From a virus: a stretch of 38,486 nt of DNA. The stretch lies in IMG/VR virus record IMGVR_UViG_3300017776_000048, positions 1-38,486 of that record. One strand, 5' to 3'. The notes under the pieces are model-generated. The model did not search any database, was not told the origin of the DNA, and was given only the letters and a program-made list of their open reading frames with translations. Of the stretch, positions 6,207 through 14,502 are shown in pieces. Every line of letters starts with the position of its first letter. Position 1 is the stretch's first letter. A program made the position numbers and the translations under genes.

Positions 6207-7355
6207 ATGTCGGATTTAATTGAGATGGAAAACGTTGATTCCAAACATAAGTGGATTGATGATCCTTTGTTTGGCCCCATCGAATTAAAACAGTATGATA
6301 TAGCTGATACTTGTAAATTTGATAAAACCAAATTTATTTGTAACCTACCCTTTACAAACGTAGAAATTAAGAAATCAGGAGAAGTATTTGTATGCTGTCC
6401 TGAATGGAATCCTTTTCCTATCGGTAATTTACTAGAAGATAATCTTCGAACTATTTGGAACGGAGATAAAATAAATGCATTACGAGATTCAATGCATGAT
6501 ACATCTTTTCGATATTGTAATCACAAAGCATGTCCAAGTATGTTAACTGACAATCCTCTTAACTACATTGTACCGCGAACAAAATTCATAGATCCTAAAC
6601 TTAACTATCCAAATCGAATGTCATTTTCGATTGATGATACCTGTAACCTGGAATGTCCATCGTGTCGGTTAGTTGCTATTAAACGTAATTCACCTGAATG
6701 GGATCGCAAGGCACATCAAGTAATGAATAATGTATTTGATACGGTCTTTGAAGAACCACATGATAATGAAGTTATTTTTACAATGGACGGATCAGGTGAA
6801 ATATTTCATAGTCAAGTGTATCGCAAAGTGTTTGAAGATCCTCGCCTACAAGACTTTGATAAGTGGCCGAATATTCAATTCTGTCTTTGTACAAACGGTA
6901 CAATGATGACGCCTAAAATTCAAAATAAATACGATCATATAATGAAGCGGGCTGAATCATTCCGGTTTTCAATTGATGCAGGCGATCGAAAAACATATGA
7001 GAAAGTTCGTAAAGGTGGTGACTGGAATATGCTCTGGGACAATATTGAATACTGCTATGAGAAATATATTATGAAAATGGATACAACCTGGAATTCTCGA
7101 TGGGCATTTAATCTTATATTACAAGATGATAACTTTGAATCATTACTTAACCTTGTAGCAATTGCAGAAACCTTTGTTAAGCCACCTGAAATTTATGTAA
7201 CTAATATGTTACACTGGTCTGAAGATATTATGTCAAATGAAACCTTTGAAAAGATGGCAGTATGGCAAGAATCTCATCCGAGGCACGAAGCTATGAAAGC
7301 AGCTTTGAGTCACCCAAAAATTAAAAACTATGTAAATATATCGGCACCATTCTAA
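6207..7355 (+). CDS. Radical SAM protein with N-terminal SPASM-like cluster
   Basis: 382 residues; SD AAAGGA. The radical SAM CxxxCxxC is CNLECPSC (Cys146, 150, 153), followed by a GSGE-like motif (MDGSGEIFH). Upstream, about 41-110, lies a SPASM-type segment: ICNLPFTNVEIKKSGEVFVCC, then PIGNLLEDNLRTIWNG, then CNHKAC (Cys45, 63, 64, 104, 109), which should bind an auxiliary [4Fe-4S] cluster. In most families SPASM is C-terminal to the radical SAM core, so the order is unusual. The substrate is unknown; SPASM proteins often modify peptides or sugars. First gene of the island, with a TAATG junction to the carbamoyltransferase. Confidence 0.85.
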   Translation: MSDLIEMENVDSKHKWIDDPLFGPIELKQYDIADTCKFDKTKFICNLPFTNVEIKKSGEVFVCCPEWNPFPIGNLLEDNLRTIWNGDKINALRDSMHDTSFRYCNHKACPSMLTDNPLNYIVPRTKFIDPKLNYPNRMSFSIDDTCNLECPSCRLVAIKRNSPEWDRKAHQVMNNVFDTVFEEPHDNEVIFTMDGSGEIFHSQVYRKVFEDPRLQDFDKWPNIQFCLCTNGTMMTPKIQNKYDHIMKRAESFRFSIDAGDRKTYEKVRKGGDWNMLWDNIEYCYEKYIMKMDTTWNSRWAFNLILQDDNFESLLNLVAIAETFVKPPEIYVTNMLHWSEDIMSNETFEKMAVWQESHPRHEAMKAALSHPKIKNYVNISAPF

Positions 7356-8662
7356 TGAAAATACTAGGTACTAGTCACGGCTTCCATGATGCCGCTGTTT
7401 GTTTAATTGAAGATGGCAATATACTTTATGCATCTCATAGCGAACGATATTCTGGATTAAAAAACGATAAGCATCTTCATTCTAAACAAATAGTAAAGCA
7501 TGACGTAAGAGTAAGTCATGAAAAAGTTTGGTTAAAGAATACTCGCAGATTATTACACGGTCAATCGTGGATACCAACTGAGAAGGGCAAAAGCTTTTAT
7601 CATCATCAGTCTCATGCTGCAGCCGGCTATTATACTGCTCCATTTGATGATTGTAATATATTAGTAGTCGATGCTATTGGTGAATGGGATACCGTATCAG
7701 TCTGGGATAATATGAAAAAGATTAAGAGTTGGAAGTATCCATACTCGCTTGGCCTTTTGTATTCAGCAGTCACTCAACGTTGTGGTTTGAAACCAAATGA
7801 AGATGAATACATTCTTATGGGCATGGCAGCCTATGGTGAACCAAGATACGATATGTCTGAATTACTATATCGCAATAATCACAAAGGTATTGGTAACTAT
7901 TTGCCTGGCGCTCGAGAAGAAGACCTGGCTGCAAGTGTTCAGGCATTGTATGAAAAAGAACTACTTAAACTTGTAGATAAATATTGCAAGAAACCAAATC
8001 TAATACTCATGGGTGGATGTGCACTTAACTGTACTGCAAATAGTAAAATAAAAAATAAAAACATATGGATTATGCCAAATCCTGGTGACGCTGGTTCAGC
8101 ACTTGGTGCCGCAGCATTAGCTTACGGTAAAAAACTGAATTGGAAGGAACCTTACCTTGGATACGAAATCAAGAAAAAAGTTAATCCGAAAAGTATTGCT
8201 CAGTATATTATTGATTTTCATATTTGCGGCATTGCTAATGGCCGTAGTGAGTATGGGCCTCGCGCTTTTGGTAATCGAAGCTTATTGGCAGATCCTCGTA
8301 TAGATATTAAAGATACAGTCAATACTATTAAGCGCAGACAAAAGTTTAGACCATTCGCACCAGCTATACTTGAAGAATTTGCAGATGAATATTTTGAAGG
8401 GCCAATGAATGAATACATGCAGTTTGTTGCTCAAGCAAAGCATGATTATACGTCAGTCACACATGTTGATGGATCAGCTCGAGTGCAAATAGTAAAGAAG
8501 AATTGTAGCTCAATCCTAAGACCAGTCTTAGAAGAGTTTTATGAATTAACTGGTGTACCAATGCTATTGAATACAAGTCTCAATATTAAAGGTAAGCCAA
8601 TGGTAAATGACGAGTTTGACGTAAGTGAATTCCAAAACAAATATAAAGTGAAAGTGTTTTAA
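7355..8662 (+). CDS. Carbamoyltransferase, NodU/CmcH/TobZ family
   Basis: 435 residues. Nearly all family motifs are in order: GTSHGFHDAAVCLIEDG (N-terminus), SERYSGLKND, HHQSHAAAGYY (His pair), VVDAIGEWDT, MGMAAYGEP, LMGGCALNCTANS, PGDAGSALGAA (ASKHA ATPase core), then GRSEYGPRAFGNRSLLADPR and KFRPFAPAIL of the C-terminal YrdC-like domain, and VPMLLNTSLNIKGKP. The family makes carbamoyl adenylate from carbamoyl phosphate and ATP and transfers it to a hydroxyl of a sugar or antibiotic. This copy is shorter than bacterial members (about 570). The acceptor is unknown: a glycan, lipid or modified nucleotide. Junctions on both sides are TAATG. Confidence 0.93.
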   Translation: MKILGTSHGFHDAAVCLIEDGNILYASHSERYSGLKNDKHLHSKQIVKHDVRVSHEKVWLKNTRRLLHGQSWIPTEKGKSFYHHQSHAAAGYYTAPFDDCNILVVDAIGEWDTVSVWDNMKKIKSWKYPYSLGLLYSAVTQRCGLKPNEDEYILMGMAAYGEPRYDMSELLYRNNHKGIGNYLPGAREEDLAASVQALYEKELLKLVDKYCKKPNLILMGGCALNCTANSKIKNKNIWIMPNPGDAGSALGAAALAYGKKLNWKEPYLGYEIKKKVNPKSIAQYIIDFHICGIANGRSEYGPRAFGNRSLLADPRIDIKDTVNTIKRRQKFRPFAPAILEEFADEYFEGPMNEYMQFVAQAKHDYTSVTHVDGSARVQIVKKNCSSILRPVLEEFYELTGVPMLLNTSLNIKGKPMVNDEFDVSEFQNKYKVKVF

Positions 8663-9534
8663 TGGTTGCTAAGAAGATTATGATTGCTGGCGGTTGTTCA
8701 TATACAGATCCAGATTACATAACATCAAATAAAGACAAAGATCAAACTCCAGGGGCTTGGCCTATGTGGCCCGAACATCTTGGCAAGAAACTTGACCTTG
8801 AGGTAATTAATACTGGAAAATGCGGTGCAGGTAATGAAGAAATTGTTCATCGTACAATGGAAAATATACTTATTTACGGTGATCGAGTTGATACTGTTGT
8901 AGTTCTTTTTAGTGAGTTCGATCGATTACGATGGCATGGTATTACTAATATTGCAATGATGGCTGAAGTGTTGATTTCAGAAGGTCATAATCCTGTATTT
9001 CAAAGTAAAAAATCTATGGACTGGCGAGCAGACATGGGTCTTGGAGATTTAGCACATAACTTTTTTACAAGTAAACAATTTCCTACATTGCGTTACACTT
9101 ATATTAAATACTGTCTTGAAGATAATATGCGAAGGATTATGATGCTTGCAGAATATTGTAAAGCAAAAAATATTAAGTTCATTTGTGGACAGGGTTGTAC
9201 TCATTTTCAATTTCAATTCTTAAATCGATTAAGTGAGGCAGGATTCTTCAAAGCAAAATCTCATACTCAACACGCTGAATATGTAAAACTATGGACACAA
9301 AATCCATGGTTTGGTAAACTTGAATCAGAGTGGAAAGATAATATTATTGGTTGGCCATTTGAATCATTATTAAGTGGATATACATTTGATGCTCTTCGTT
9401 ATATGGGAAAGAAACCATTTCATTGGCGTGATGATAAATGGAATGTAGATGAAATTGATTTACATCCAAATGCCGAAGCACAAACTATATTTGGTAATAT
9501 ATTTTATGAACGATATCAAAAGGTGTACGGATGA
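8662..9534 (+). CDS. SGNH-hydrolase-like protein
   Basis: 290 residues. Block I appears as MIAGGCSYTDPDY with Ser13 in the GxSxTD position of SGNH/GDSL hydrolases. A downstream GKCGAGNEEI gives the Gly/Asn block (oxyanion). VVVLFSEFDRLRW is the third strand, and DLHPNAEAQ near 267-275 provides Asp and His. The catalytic residues are thus all present. Members of this superfamily include esterases and O-acyl transferases for sugars. Followed by a paralogue at 9531 (ATGA overlap). Act on acyl groups of a glycan is the natural guess. Confidence 0.8.
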   Translation: MVAKKIMIAGGCSYTDPDYITSNKDKDQTPGAWPMWPEHLGKKLDLEVINTGKCGAGNEEIVHRTMENILIYGDRVDTVVVLFSEFDRLRWHGITNIAMMAEVLISEGHNPVFQSKKSMDWRADMGLGDLAHNFFTSKQFPTLRYTYIKYCLEDNMRRIMMLAEYCKAKNIKFICGQGCTHFQFQFLNRLSEAGFFKAKSHTQHAEYVKLWTQNPWFGKLESEWKDNIIGWPFESLLSGYTFDALRYMGKKPFHWRDDKWNVDEIDLHPNAEAQTIFGNIFYERYQKVYG

Positions 9535-10343
9535 TACTAGCAGCAGGTTGCTCATGGACTGATTCAAACTTTATTAGTTCTGATAAAACGGTAAAGCAAG
9601 AATCATGGCCTATGTGGCCCGAAATCATGGGTAAAGAACTTAACTTAAAAGTAAAGAATGTTGGTTTATCCGGTTGTGATAATAAATACATATTTGATGC
9701 ATGCATAGATGAAGTTTGGAAACACACAAAAATTGATTTATGTGTAGTTATGTGGACAGGATGGGATAGGTTTCGATATCTTAATATTCAAAAATATCCT
9801 ATGGCAACTTATCAAACAGCGAATACTAAAACCTACGCTGACCAGCTTATTGCTGATGGAAAGAAAACTGAAGAAGAAGTTAATGAATTTCTTAGTCAAT
9901 ATTTTTTAGAAAAAGATTTAGATGAATTTAATTCTTTTTACAATCAGCCAAATGATGTTCTTAAACGATATTCTGAAGATGTTATTGATACGACATTTAG
10001 ATATATGCACTTATTAGCAATTACATTAGAGAATAATAACATTCCTTATATTTTTGTTCAGGCTCCACCTGCTTTCCCTCTTGGTTGGATGTGTAGTAAT
10101 TATTCAGACGAGGAAGTATTAAAAGATATAATGCGTTGTGTTTATATGCCATATCTTAAAAAGAATAAGAATATTATAGGTTTTCCGTTTCAACGCTCTT
10201 TTGGTGGTACAACTATGTTCAATGTAGTAAATGCTGCTGGGCCAAACTATGAAGTATCTGAATTAGACCGCCATCCAAATGGCAAAGGGCAAAACTTAAT
10301 GGCAGAAAAATTAATGAGGCATTATGACTTACTTTATCGTTAG
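9531..10343 (+). CDS. SGNH-hydrolase-like protein (paralogue)
   Basis: 270 residues, clearly related to the preceding protein: ILAAGCSWTDSNF (Ser8), WPMWPEIMGKEL (shared WPMWPE block), VGLSGCDNKYI (Gly/Asn block), VVMWTGWDRFRY and a C-terminal ELDRHPNGKGQ with the Asp/His pair. The shared WPMWPE and DxHPN blocks show a tandem duplication. The start overlaps the previous stop (ATGA) and the 3' end overlaps the desaturase gene by 20 bases. Confidence 0.8.
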   Translation: MILAAGCSWTDSNFISSDKTVKQESWPMWPEIMGKELNLKVKNVGLSGCDNKYIFDACIDEVWKHTKIDLCVVMWTGWDRFRYLNIQKYPMATYQTANTKTYADQLIADGKKTEEEVNEFLSQYFLEKDLDEFNSFYNQPNDVLKRYSEDVIDTTFRYMHLLAITLENNNIPYIFVQAPPAFPLGWMCSNYSDEEVLKDIMRCVYMPYLKKNKNIIGFPFQRSFGGTTMFNVVNAAGPNYEVSELDRHPNGKGQNLMAEKLMRHYDLLYR

Positions 10344-10956
10344 CTTAATATGGTGGTTCTTTCTATCCTCCTGTATTATATCAGCAGGATATCACCGTTA
10401 CTTTGCACACAATACTTTTAAAGCACCAGTCTGGTATGAATACCTTGTACTAATATTAGGACCACTTTCTGGTGCTGGTAATATTTTGGGTTGGGCAGGC
10501 GTGCATCGTTTGCATCATAACTATTCAGACACAAGGCATGATCCGCATTCACCACACTTTACTCCGGTCTGGCAAGTAATTACATCTACATTCAAAGTGC
10601 CGCCAATTAAACGAATGCACTTAAAAGATTTAATGCGTAATAAAAGAATTATGTGGTTCTATAAGAATCATCATTACGTTTGGTACACTTATTTCTTTAT
10701 GCTTGCATTCATACCATTTACCTGGTGGGTTGTATTCTTTATTACTCCAATGATATATGGTTATATAGGATATGGCTTTTTGAATTGGTGGTGTCATTCA
10801 GGTGAAGAAGTAAAGAATAGTGCGCTTGCTAATATACTTACTGGTGGTGAAGGTTGGCATATGAATCACCACAAGAGACCACATAGTTGGCGTATCGGTT
10901 TAGAATGGTGGCAATGGGATCCAGCAGCATGGTTTATAGTATTAATCAAAAAGTAA
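10324..10956 (+). CDS. Fatty-acid desaturase-like membrane protein
   Basis: 210 residues with the three histidine boxes of integral-membrane diiron desaturases: HRYFAH (24-29), HRLHH (61-65) and HMNHH (179-183), plus NWWCH (154-158). Hydrophobic segments lie at about 3-21, 41-59, 118-137 and 135-152. It is shorter than typical acyl-CoA/acyl-lipid delta-9 desaturases (about 300) but complete in motifs. It would introduce a double bond into a lipid acyl chain using O2 and ferredoxin or cytochrome b5-type electrons from the host. Could remodel the host membrane or act on the island's own product. Confidence 0.9.
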   Translation: MTYFIVSLIWWFFLSSCIISAGYHRYFAHNTFKAPVWYEYLVLILGPLSGAGNILGWAGVHRLHHNYSDTRHDPHSPHFTPVWQVITSTFKVPPIKRMHLKDLMRNKRIMWFYKNHHYVWYTYFFMLAFIPFTWWVVFFITPMIYGYIGYGFLNWWCHSGEEVKNSALANILTGGEGWHMNHHKRPHSWRIGLEWWQWDPAAWFIVLIKK

Positions 10957-11522
10957 TTACTCTTGAAGAATATGGCTTTGTAAAGTTTCAAGAAGAATTA
11001 CGACGATTAGGTGAAAGCACAAACCCAGGAGATAAACGTAATCTTGACTGGTTTGAAGAATTACCTTTTACCTTTATGTTTTACGAAGAATGGTTCTTTC
11101 TCTTTGACGGAGATAAGCCTGTGGCATTCGCTGCCGTTCAGGACTTCGGTGATAATCAATATAGGTTACTTACAAGAACATACATCTACAGAGACTACCG
11201 TCGCATATTCAATCCAAAGAAAGATCACTTTGAAAGTCCTACAATGCGGATATTACCTTATCAGCTAGAGCATGTTGGTAATTATAAATCCGCATTTGTA
11301 TCAATGCAATCGCTTTCTCGCAGACCAGCTATTGAAAGGTTTGCTTATAAAATGAAATACAGAACCGGCAAAGACTGGACTCTTGCACCAAATATGATGC
11401 TAACAACTGAACAAGACTGGGGTAAGGATTGTTGGCAGAGTATTATATATAATGGTGAGCGCCCTAATTTACCAGAAATGACTATTGAAGAATGGAAAGC
11501 CAAATGGCAGAAAAGTGTTTAA
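10929..11522 (+). CDS. GNAT-like acyltransferase (tentative)
   Basis: 197 residues from ATG 10929; an upstream in-frame ATG at 10887 exists, but it would deepen the overlap with the desaturase gene. The segment WFFLFDGDKPVAFAAVQDFG followed by YRLLTRTYIYRDYRRI resembles strands 2-4 of the GNAT fold, where the last strand precedes the acetyl-CoA loop; the loop itself is not canonical. The C-terminal half is rich in aromatic residues. No other family suggests itself. It ends inside the next gene (19-base overlap). Confidence 0.7.
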   Translation: MVYSINQKVITLEEYGFVKFQEELRRLGESTNPGDKRNLDWFEELPFTFMFYEEWFFLFDGDKPVAFAAVQDFGDNQYRLLTRTYIYRDYRRIFNPKKDHFESPTMRILPYQLEHVGNYKSAFVSMQSLSRRPAIERFAYKMKYRTGKDWTLAPNMMLTTEQDWGKDCWQSIIYNGERPNLPEMTIEEWKAKWQKSV

Positions 11523-12154
11523 TTGAACAGACTAAACGTACTCGAGTAAAGGGTACTGGGCCTCGTCGTAATAAACTTAAGACTTTTTATAAGATTGGAA
11601 CTGCATCTAAAAATGTAGTAAGTGAACTGAATTATATACTTGACACTCATCAACGCAATGATATTGGCGGAGACAATTATGGTATTTCTAAAAATTGTAA
11701 CTACGAAGAAGTATTCAATGTAGGCAATAGCTATCGACAAGTTTTAATGCAAACTAAACCAGAAGGAAATGAATCTCAGGTAGATGAATATGCCTATACC
11801 GAATGGGATAGAGAACATTTGCTTCGTTATACAGAGCCAACTCTTTCCTCATTGTTTCATAAAACATATCGATTTCGATTGAGTGAAATGACAGGTGGGC
11901 ATGAACTAAATTGGCACATTGATGCAGACACATCTGTCATTTGTCGTGCACAAATATGTTTAAATGAAAATGATTCAAGCTTTGAATTTAAAGATAAAGA
12001 AGGAATTAAATCACTCGATATGAAACCTGGTGATGTTTACTTTATAAACACAGGTTGGAACCATCGAGTAGTAAGTGGCGATATAACAAGACGCACTGCT
12101 ATTATTGGATTTCATTTTGATGATCTTAAAAATAATGGTGTACTTTACCTATAG
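11504..12154 (+). CDS. 2OG-Fe(II)-type oxygenase, Asp/Asn hydroxylase-like
   Basis: 216 residues from ATG 11504 (GGAAAG upstream); ATG 11492 is an alternative. Iron ligands are NWHID (His138, Asp140) and NHRVV (His187), with Arg197 in TRRTAI positioned to bind 2-oxoglutarate. The pattern RFRLSEMTGGHELNWHID ... GDVYFINTGWNHRVVSGD resembles the aspartyl/asparaginyl beta-hydroxylase branch. Likely hydroxylates a product of the island. One of four HxD...H oxygenases in this window. Confidence 0.82.
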   Translation: MAEKCLIEQTKRTRVKGTGPRRNKLKTFYKIGTASKNVVSELNYILDTHQRNDIGGDNYGISKNCNYEEVFNVGNSYRQVLMQTKPEGNESQVDEYAYTEWDREHLLRYTEPTLSSLFHKTYRFRLSEMTGGHELNWHIDADTSVICRAQICLNENDSSFEFKDKEGIKSLDMKPGDVYFINTGWNHRVVSGDITRRTAIIGFHFDDLKNNGVLYL

Positions 12155-12167
12155 ATTGCGTTATAAT
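12139..12167 (+). promoter_or_regulatory. Possible weak sigma70-type promoter
   Basis: A perfect TATAAT (12162-12167) lies in the 35-base gap before the dehydrogenase gene, but the -35 at 17-nt spacing is only TGTACT and there is no extended -10. It lacks the TTTACAA of the other promoters, so it may be an internal booster. Confidence 0.4.
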
Positions 12168-12189
12168 AAAAGAAATATGGGAGAAGTGA

Positions 12190-13008
12190 ATGTCTAAAAT
12201 TGCTATTGTCGGTTATGGATTTGTTGGTAAAGCTGTTGAGTTTGGCTTTCGCAATGTTCAAAATGAAATACTAATTATTGATCCGGCACTTGGATATGAT
12301 AATATCGATAAGATTGAGGAATTTTATCCCGACTTTACATTTGTTTGTGTGCCAACACCGATGGGTAATGATGGTTCAATTAATGCATCAATCTTGAAAG
12401 ATGTTATACAAGATTTAAATGATAAGCCATCAGGTGTAGTTGTAATTAAATCAACAGTAACTCCTGATATTATTACAAAGATGTGTCGATGGGGTCGGTT
12501 TATATACAATCCTGAATTCTTAACAGAACGAAATGCATTTGACGAATTTATTAATCCTAAGTTTCATGTGATTGGTGGAGATGAAGAATTCACATCACGA
12601 CTAAAAACGCTATATGAATATCAATCAAATTGTAATCCTGCTCCAATTTACTTTATGACAATACAAGAAGCAAGCCTCGTTAAATATGGCATTAACTCTT
12701 TTCTTGCTATGAAAGTAGTATGGTTTAATCAATGGAAAGATATGTGTGAGAAAACTGGTGCACGTTATAATGTGGTTTCAAATGCAATTGGCAATGATAA
12801 TCGTATTGGTCATTCACATATGACAGTTCCTGGATTTGATGGCAAGAAAGGTTTTGGCGGTAGCTGTTTTCCGAAAGACACATCCGCAATTTATAACTAT
12901 GATATAAATCTTACAGTTTTAAAAGCAGTAATTGATGCGAATAATATCTATCGCAGTGAATACCCACTTGGTATTCGAGAAATAGCGCAAGGGATTAGAT
13001 ACGAATGA
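12190..13008 (+). CDS. Nucleotide-sugar dehydrogenase-like, C-terminal domain absent
   Basis: 272 residues; SD GGGAGAAG. UDP-glucose/GDP-mannose 6-dehydrogenase family: Rossmann GYGFVG (8-13), FVCVPTP (strand 4), VVIKSTVTP, YNPEFLTERNA and the catalytic Cys226 in GFGGSCFPKD. The N-terminal NAD-binding and central domains are complete, but the protein stops about 45 residues after the catalytic Cys, where family members continue with a third domain of about 100 residues that binds the UDP-sugar. There is no frameshifted remnant downstream; the next gene follows with ATGA. Either the substrate differs or the C-terminal role is filled by another protein. Confidence 0.87.
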   Translation: MSKIAIVGYGFVGKAVEFGFRNVQNEILIIDPALGYDNIDKIEEFYPDFTFVCVPTPMGNDGSINASILKDVIQDLNDKPSGVVVIKSTVTPDIITKMCRWGRFIYNPEFLTERNAFDEFINPKFHVIGGDEEFTSRLKTLYEYQSNCNPAPIYFMTIQEASLVKYGINSFLAMKVVWFNQWKDMCEKTGARYNVVSNAIGNDNRIGHSHMTVPGFDGKKGFGGSCFPKDTSAIYNYDINLTVLKAVIDANNIYRSEYPLGIREIAQGIRYE

Positions 13009-14405
13009 AAGCACTTATCTTTACAGATATGGCTGGCTACTATGGATGGGGTCGGGCTGCTGGTGCTTATCGTATTGCCAGTGAATTTCGTACACGTGGT
13101 GACGAAGTAAAAGTAGTTGATTGCTTTTGCTCATATACACTTGATCAGATTAAACAAATTATCTTAGACAATCGAACATCTCAAACTGAATGGATTGGGT
13201 TTAGTACAACCTTTTTAGTTAATCTTGAAAAGAATTATGTTCTTGATTATGACAATAATGAAATGGGTCATCGTCTTCATGCAGCAGAGAAAAAAGATGA
13301 AGCAACTGCGACCTCACTAAGTCAAATGGATCAATGGGATCTATTTGCTTGGCTGAAAAGCATAGGCTTACGTGTTGTACTTGGTGGCTATCGAATCAAT
13401 GGTGAAGGTGCTGCCAATGCTATTGATGACGATAACGTAACAAGTATGTGGGGAATTGCAGAGCCTCGTTTCTTTGGTGAGGATTTTAACTTCACTAAAT
13501 CGCAAATTCACTTTACTGATGATGATCATATTCAAGAGAATGAAGATCTACCAATAGAAATTGCTCGTGGATGCATATTTAAATGTAAGTTTTGTTTTTA
13601 TCCATTGAACGGCAAAAAGCTTTGGGAGTTTGTTAAATCACCTGAAACAATTCGTGAAGAAATGATGCGAAACTATATTAATTATGGTACTACCGGATAT
13701 ATGGTTTCAGATGATACTTATAATGATTCACCTGAAAAGATATCTGAGCTATTAAAGATGTATCGTACATTACCATTTGAAAATAGGTTTTCAACTTATG
13801 CTCGATTAGATCTTATGATAGCAAAACCAGAAACACAAGATATGCTATATGAATCTGGTATGCGATCAGTATTCTTTGGTGTTGAAACATTTAAGCATTC
13901 AGCTGGTAAGATCATTGGCAAAGGTATGGACCCTGAAAAAGTAAAGCATGGATTACTTGAGTTTCGTAAAAAGTATCCTGATGTATTAGTTTATATTAGT
14001 ATGATTGGTGGTTTACCAAGTGAATCTCTTGCAGAAATGGAAGAGTCATTTCAGTTTCTTACAAAAGAAGCAAAGGTTCATAATGTTACATGGAGTCCAT
14101 TGTTTATTAATAGCGGTTCTGATATGTCACTTCATGCTGATAAGTATGGATATAAAAAGAGTGATAATGATAAAAGAACTTGGACAAGAGCTGATGGATT
14201 AAGCTCTATTGATGTACGTGATTGGTGTATAGCAAAGAAGAAAGAATTCCAGGGACATCCTGGTGGTTGGACTTTCTATAATAGATTACGCAACATTGGT
14301 TATGATGGACAAGAGCTAATGAATCTTAATTTTGCAGAACATACAAAACATATTGTACACAAAACAGATGCAGCTCGTTCAGAGTATATTGCTAACTGGG
14401 TGTAA
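13005..14405 (+). CDS. B12-binding-type radical SAM protein
   Basis: 466 residues. The N-terminal 160 residues have the layout of a cobalamin-binding-like Rossmann domain (MKALIFTDMAGYYGWGRAAG ... EWIGFSTTFL ... VVLGGYR), without an obvious DxHxxG cobalamin-ligand motif. The radical SAM cluster motif is ARGCIFKCKFCFYP (Cys190, 194, 197). Later strands GYMVSDDTYNDS, STYARLD, GMRSVFFGVET and VYISMIGGLPSES match the TIM-barrel elements of this class. These enzymes often methylate or rearrange unactivated carbons. Overlaps the dehydrogenase (ATGA) and is the last gene of the island. Confidence 0.87.
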   Translation: MKALIFTDMAGYYGWGRAAGAYRIASEFRTRGDEVKVVDCFCSYTLDQIKQIILDNRTSQTEWIGFSTTFLVNLEKNYVLDYDNNEMGHRLHAAEKKDEATATSLSQMDQWDLFAWLKSIGLRVVLGGYRINGEGAANAIDDDNVTSMWGIAEPRFFGEDFNFTKSQIHFTDDDHIQENEDLPIEIARGCIFKCKFCFYPLNGKKLWEFVKSPETIREEMMRNYINYGTTGYMVSDDTYNDSPEKISELLKMYRTLPFENRFSTYARLDLMIAKPETQDMLYESGMRSVFFGVETFKHSAGKIIGKGMDPEKVKHGLLEFRKKYPDVLVYISMIGGLPSESLAEMEESFQFLTKEAKVHNVTWSPLFINSGSDMSLHADKYGYKKSDNDKRTWTRADGLSSIDVRDWCIAKKKEFQGHPGGWTFYNRLRNIGYDGQELMNLNFAEHTKHIVHKTDAARSEYIANWV

Positions 14406-14420
14406 CATATACATCACAAT

Positions 14421-14454
14421 TCAAATTAAATGAAAATAACTGTTTACAACTGTT
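14421..14454 (+). repeat. Promoter repeat, copy 1
   Basis: A 34-base segment including an A/T-rich upstream element and the -35 box (TCAAATTAAATGAAAATAA then cTGTTTACAACTGTT) recurs at 34599-34632 with one mismatch (C/G at 14440). The two copies are 20 kb apart and both are promoters. Confidence 0.85.
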
Positions 14455-14471
14455 TGAACACATGCTATAAT
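14443..14471 (+). promoter_or_regulatory. Sigma70-type promoter with UP-like element
   Basis: TTTACA (14443-14448), 17-nt spacer, TATAAT (14466-14471) with extended -10 TGC. The A/T-rich upstream region is duplicated at the promoter of 34680. Drives the DUF932 gene. Confidence 0.9.
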
Positions 14472-14502
14472 TAATGCATGAAACAAACTAAGGAGAGAAT
14501 AT

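Noticed and set aside
6207-14405. Island as a DNA-base hypermodification cluster
   Set aside because: No base hydroxymethylase, DNA glycosyltransferase or nucleotide kinase is among its genes; sugar/lipid tailoring fits better.
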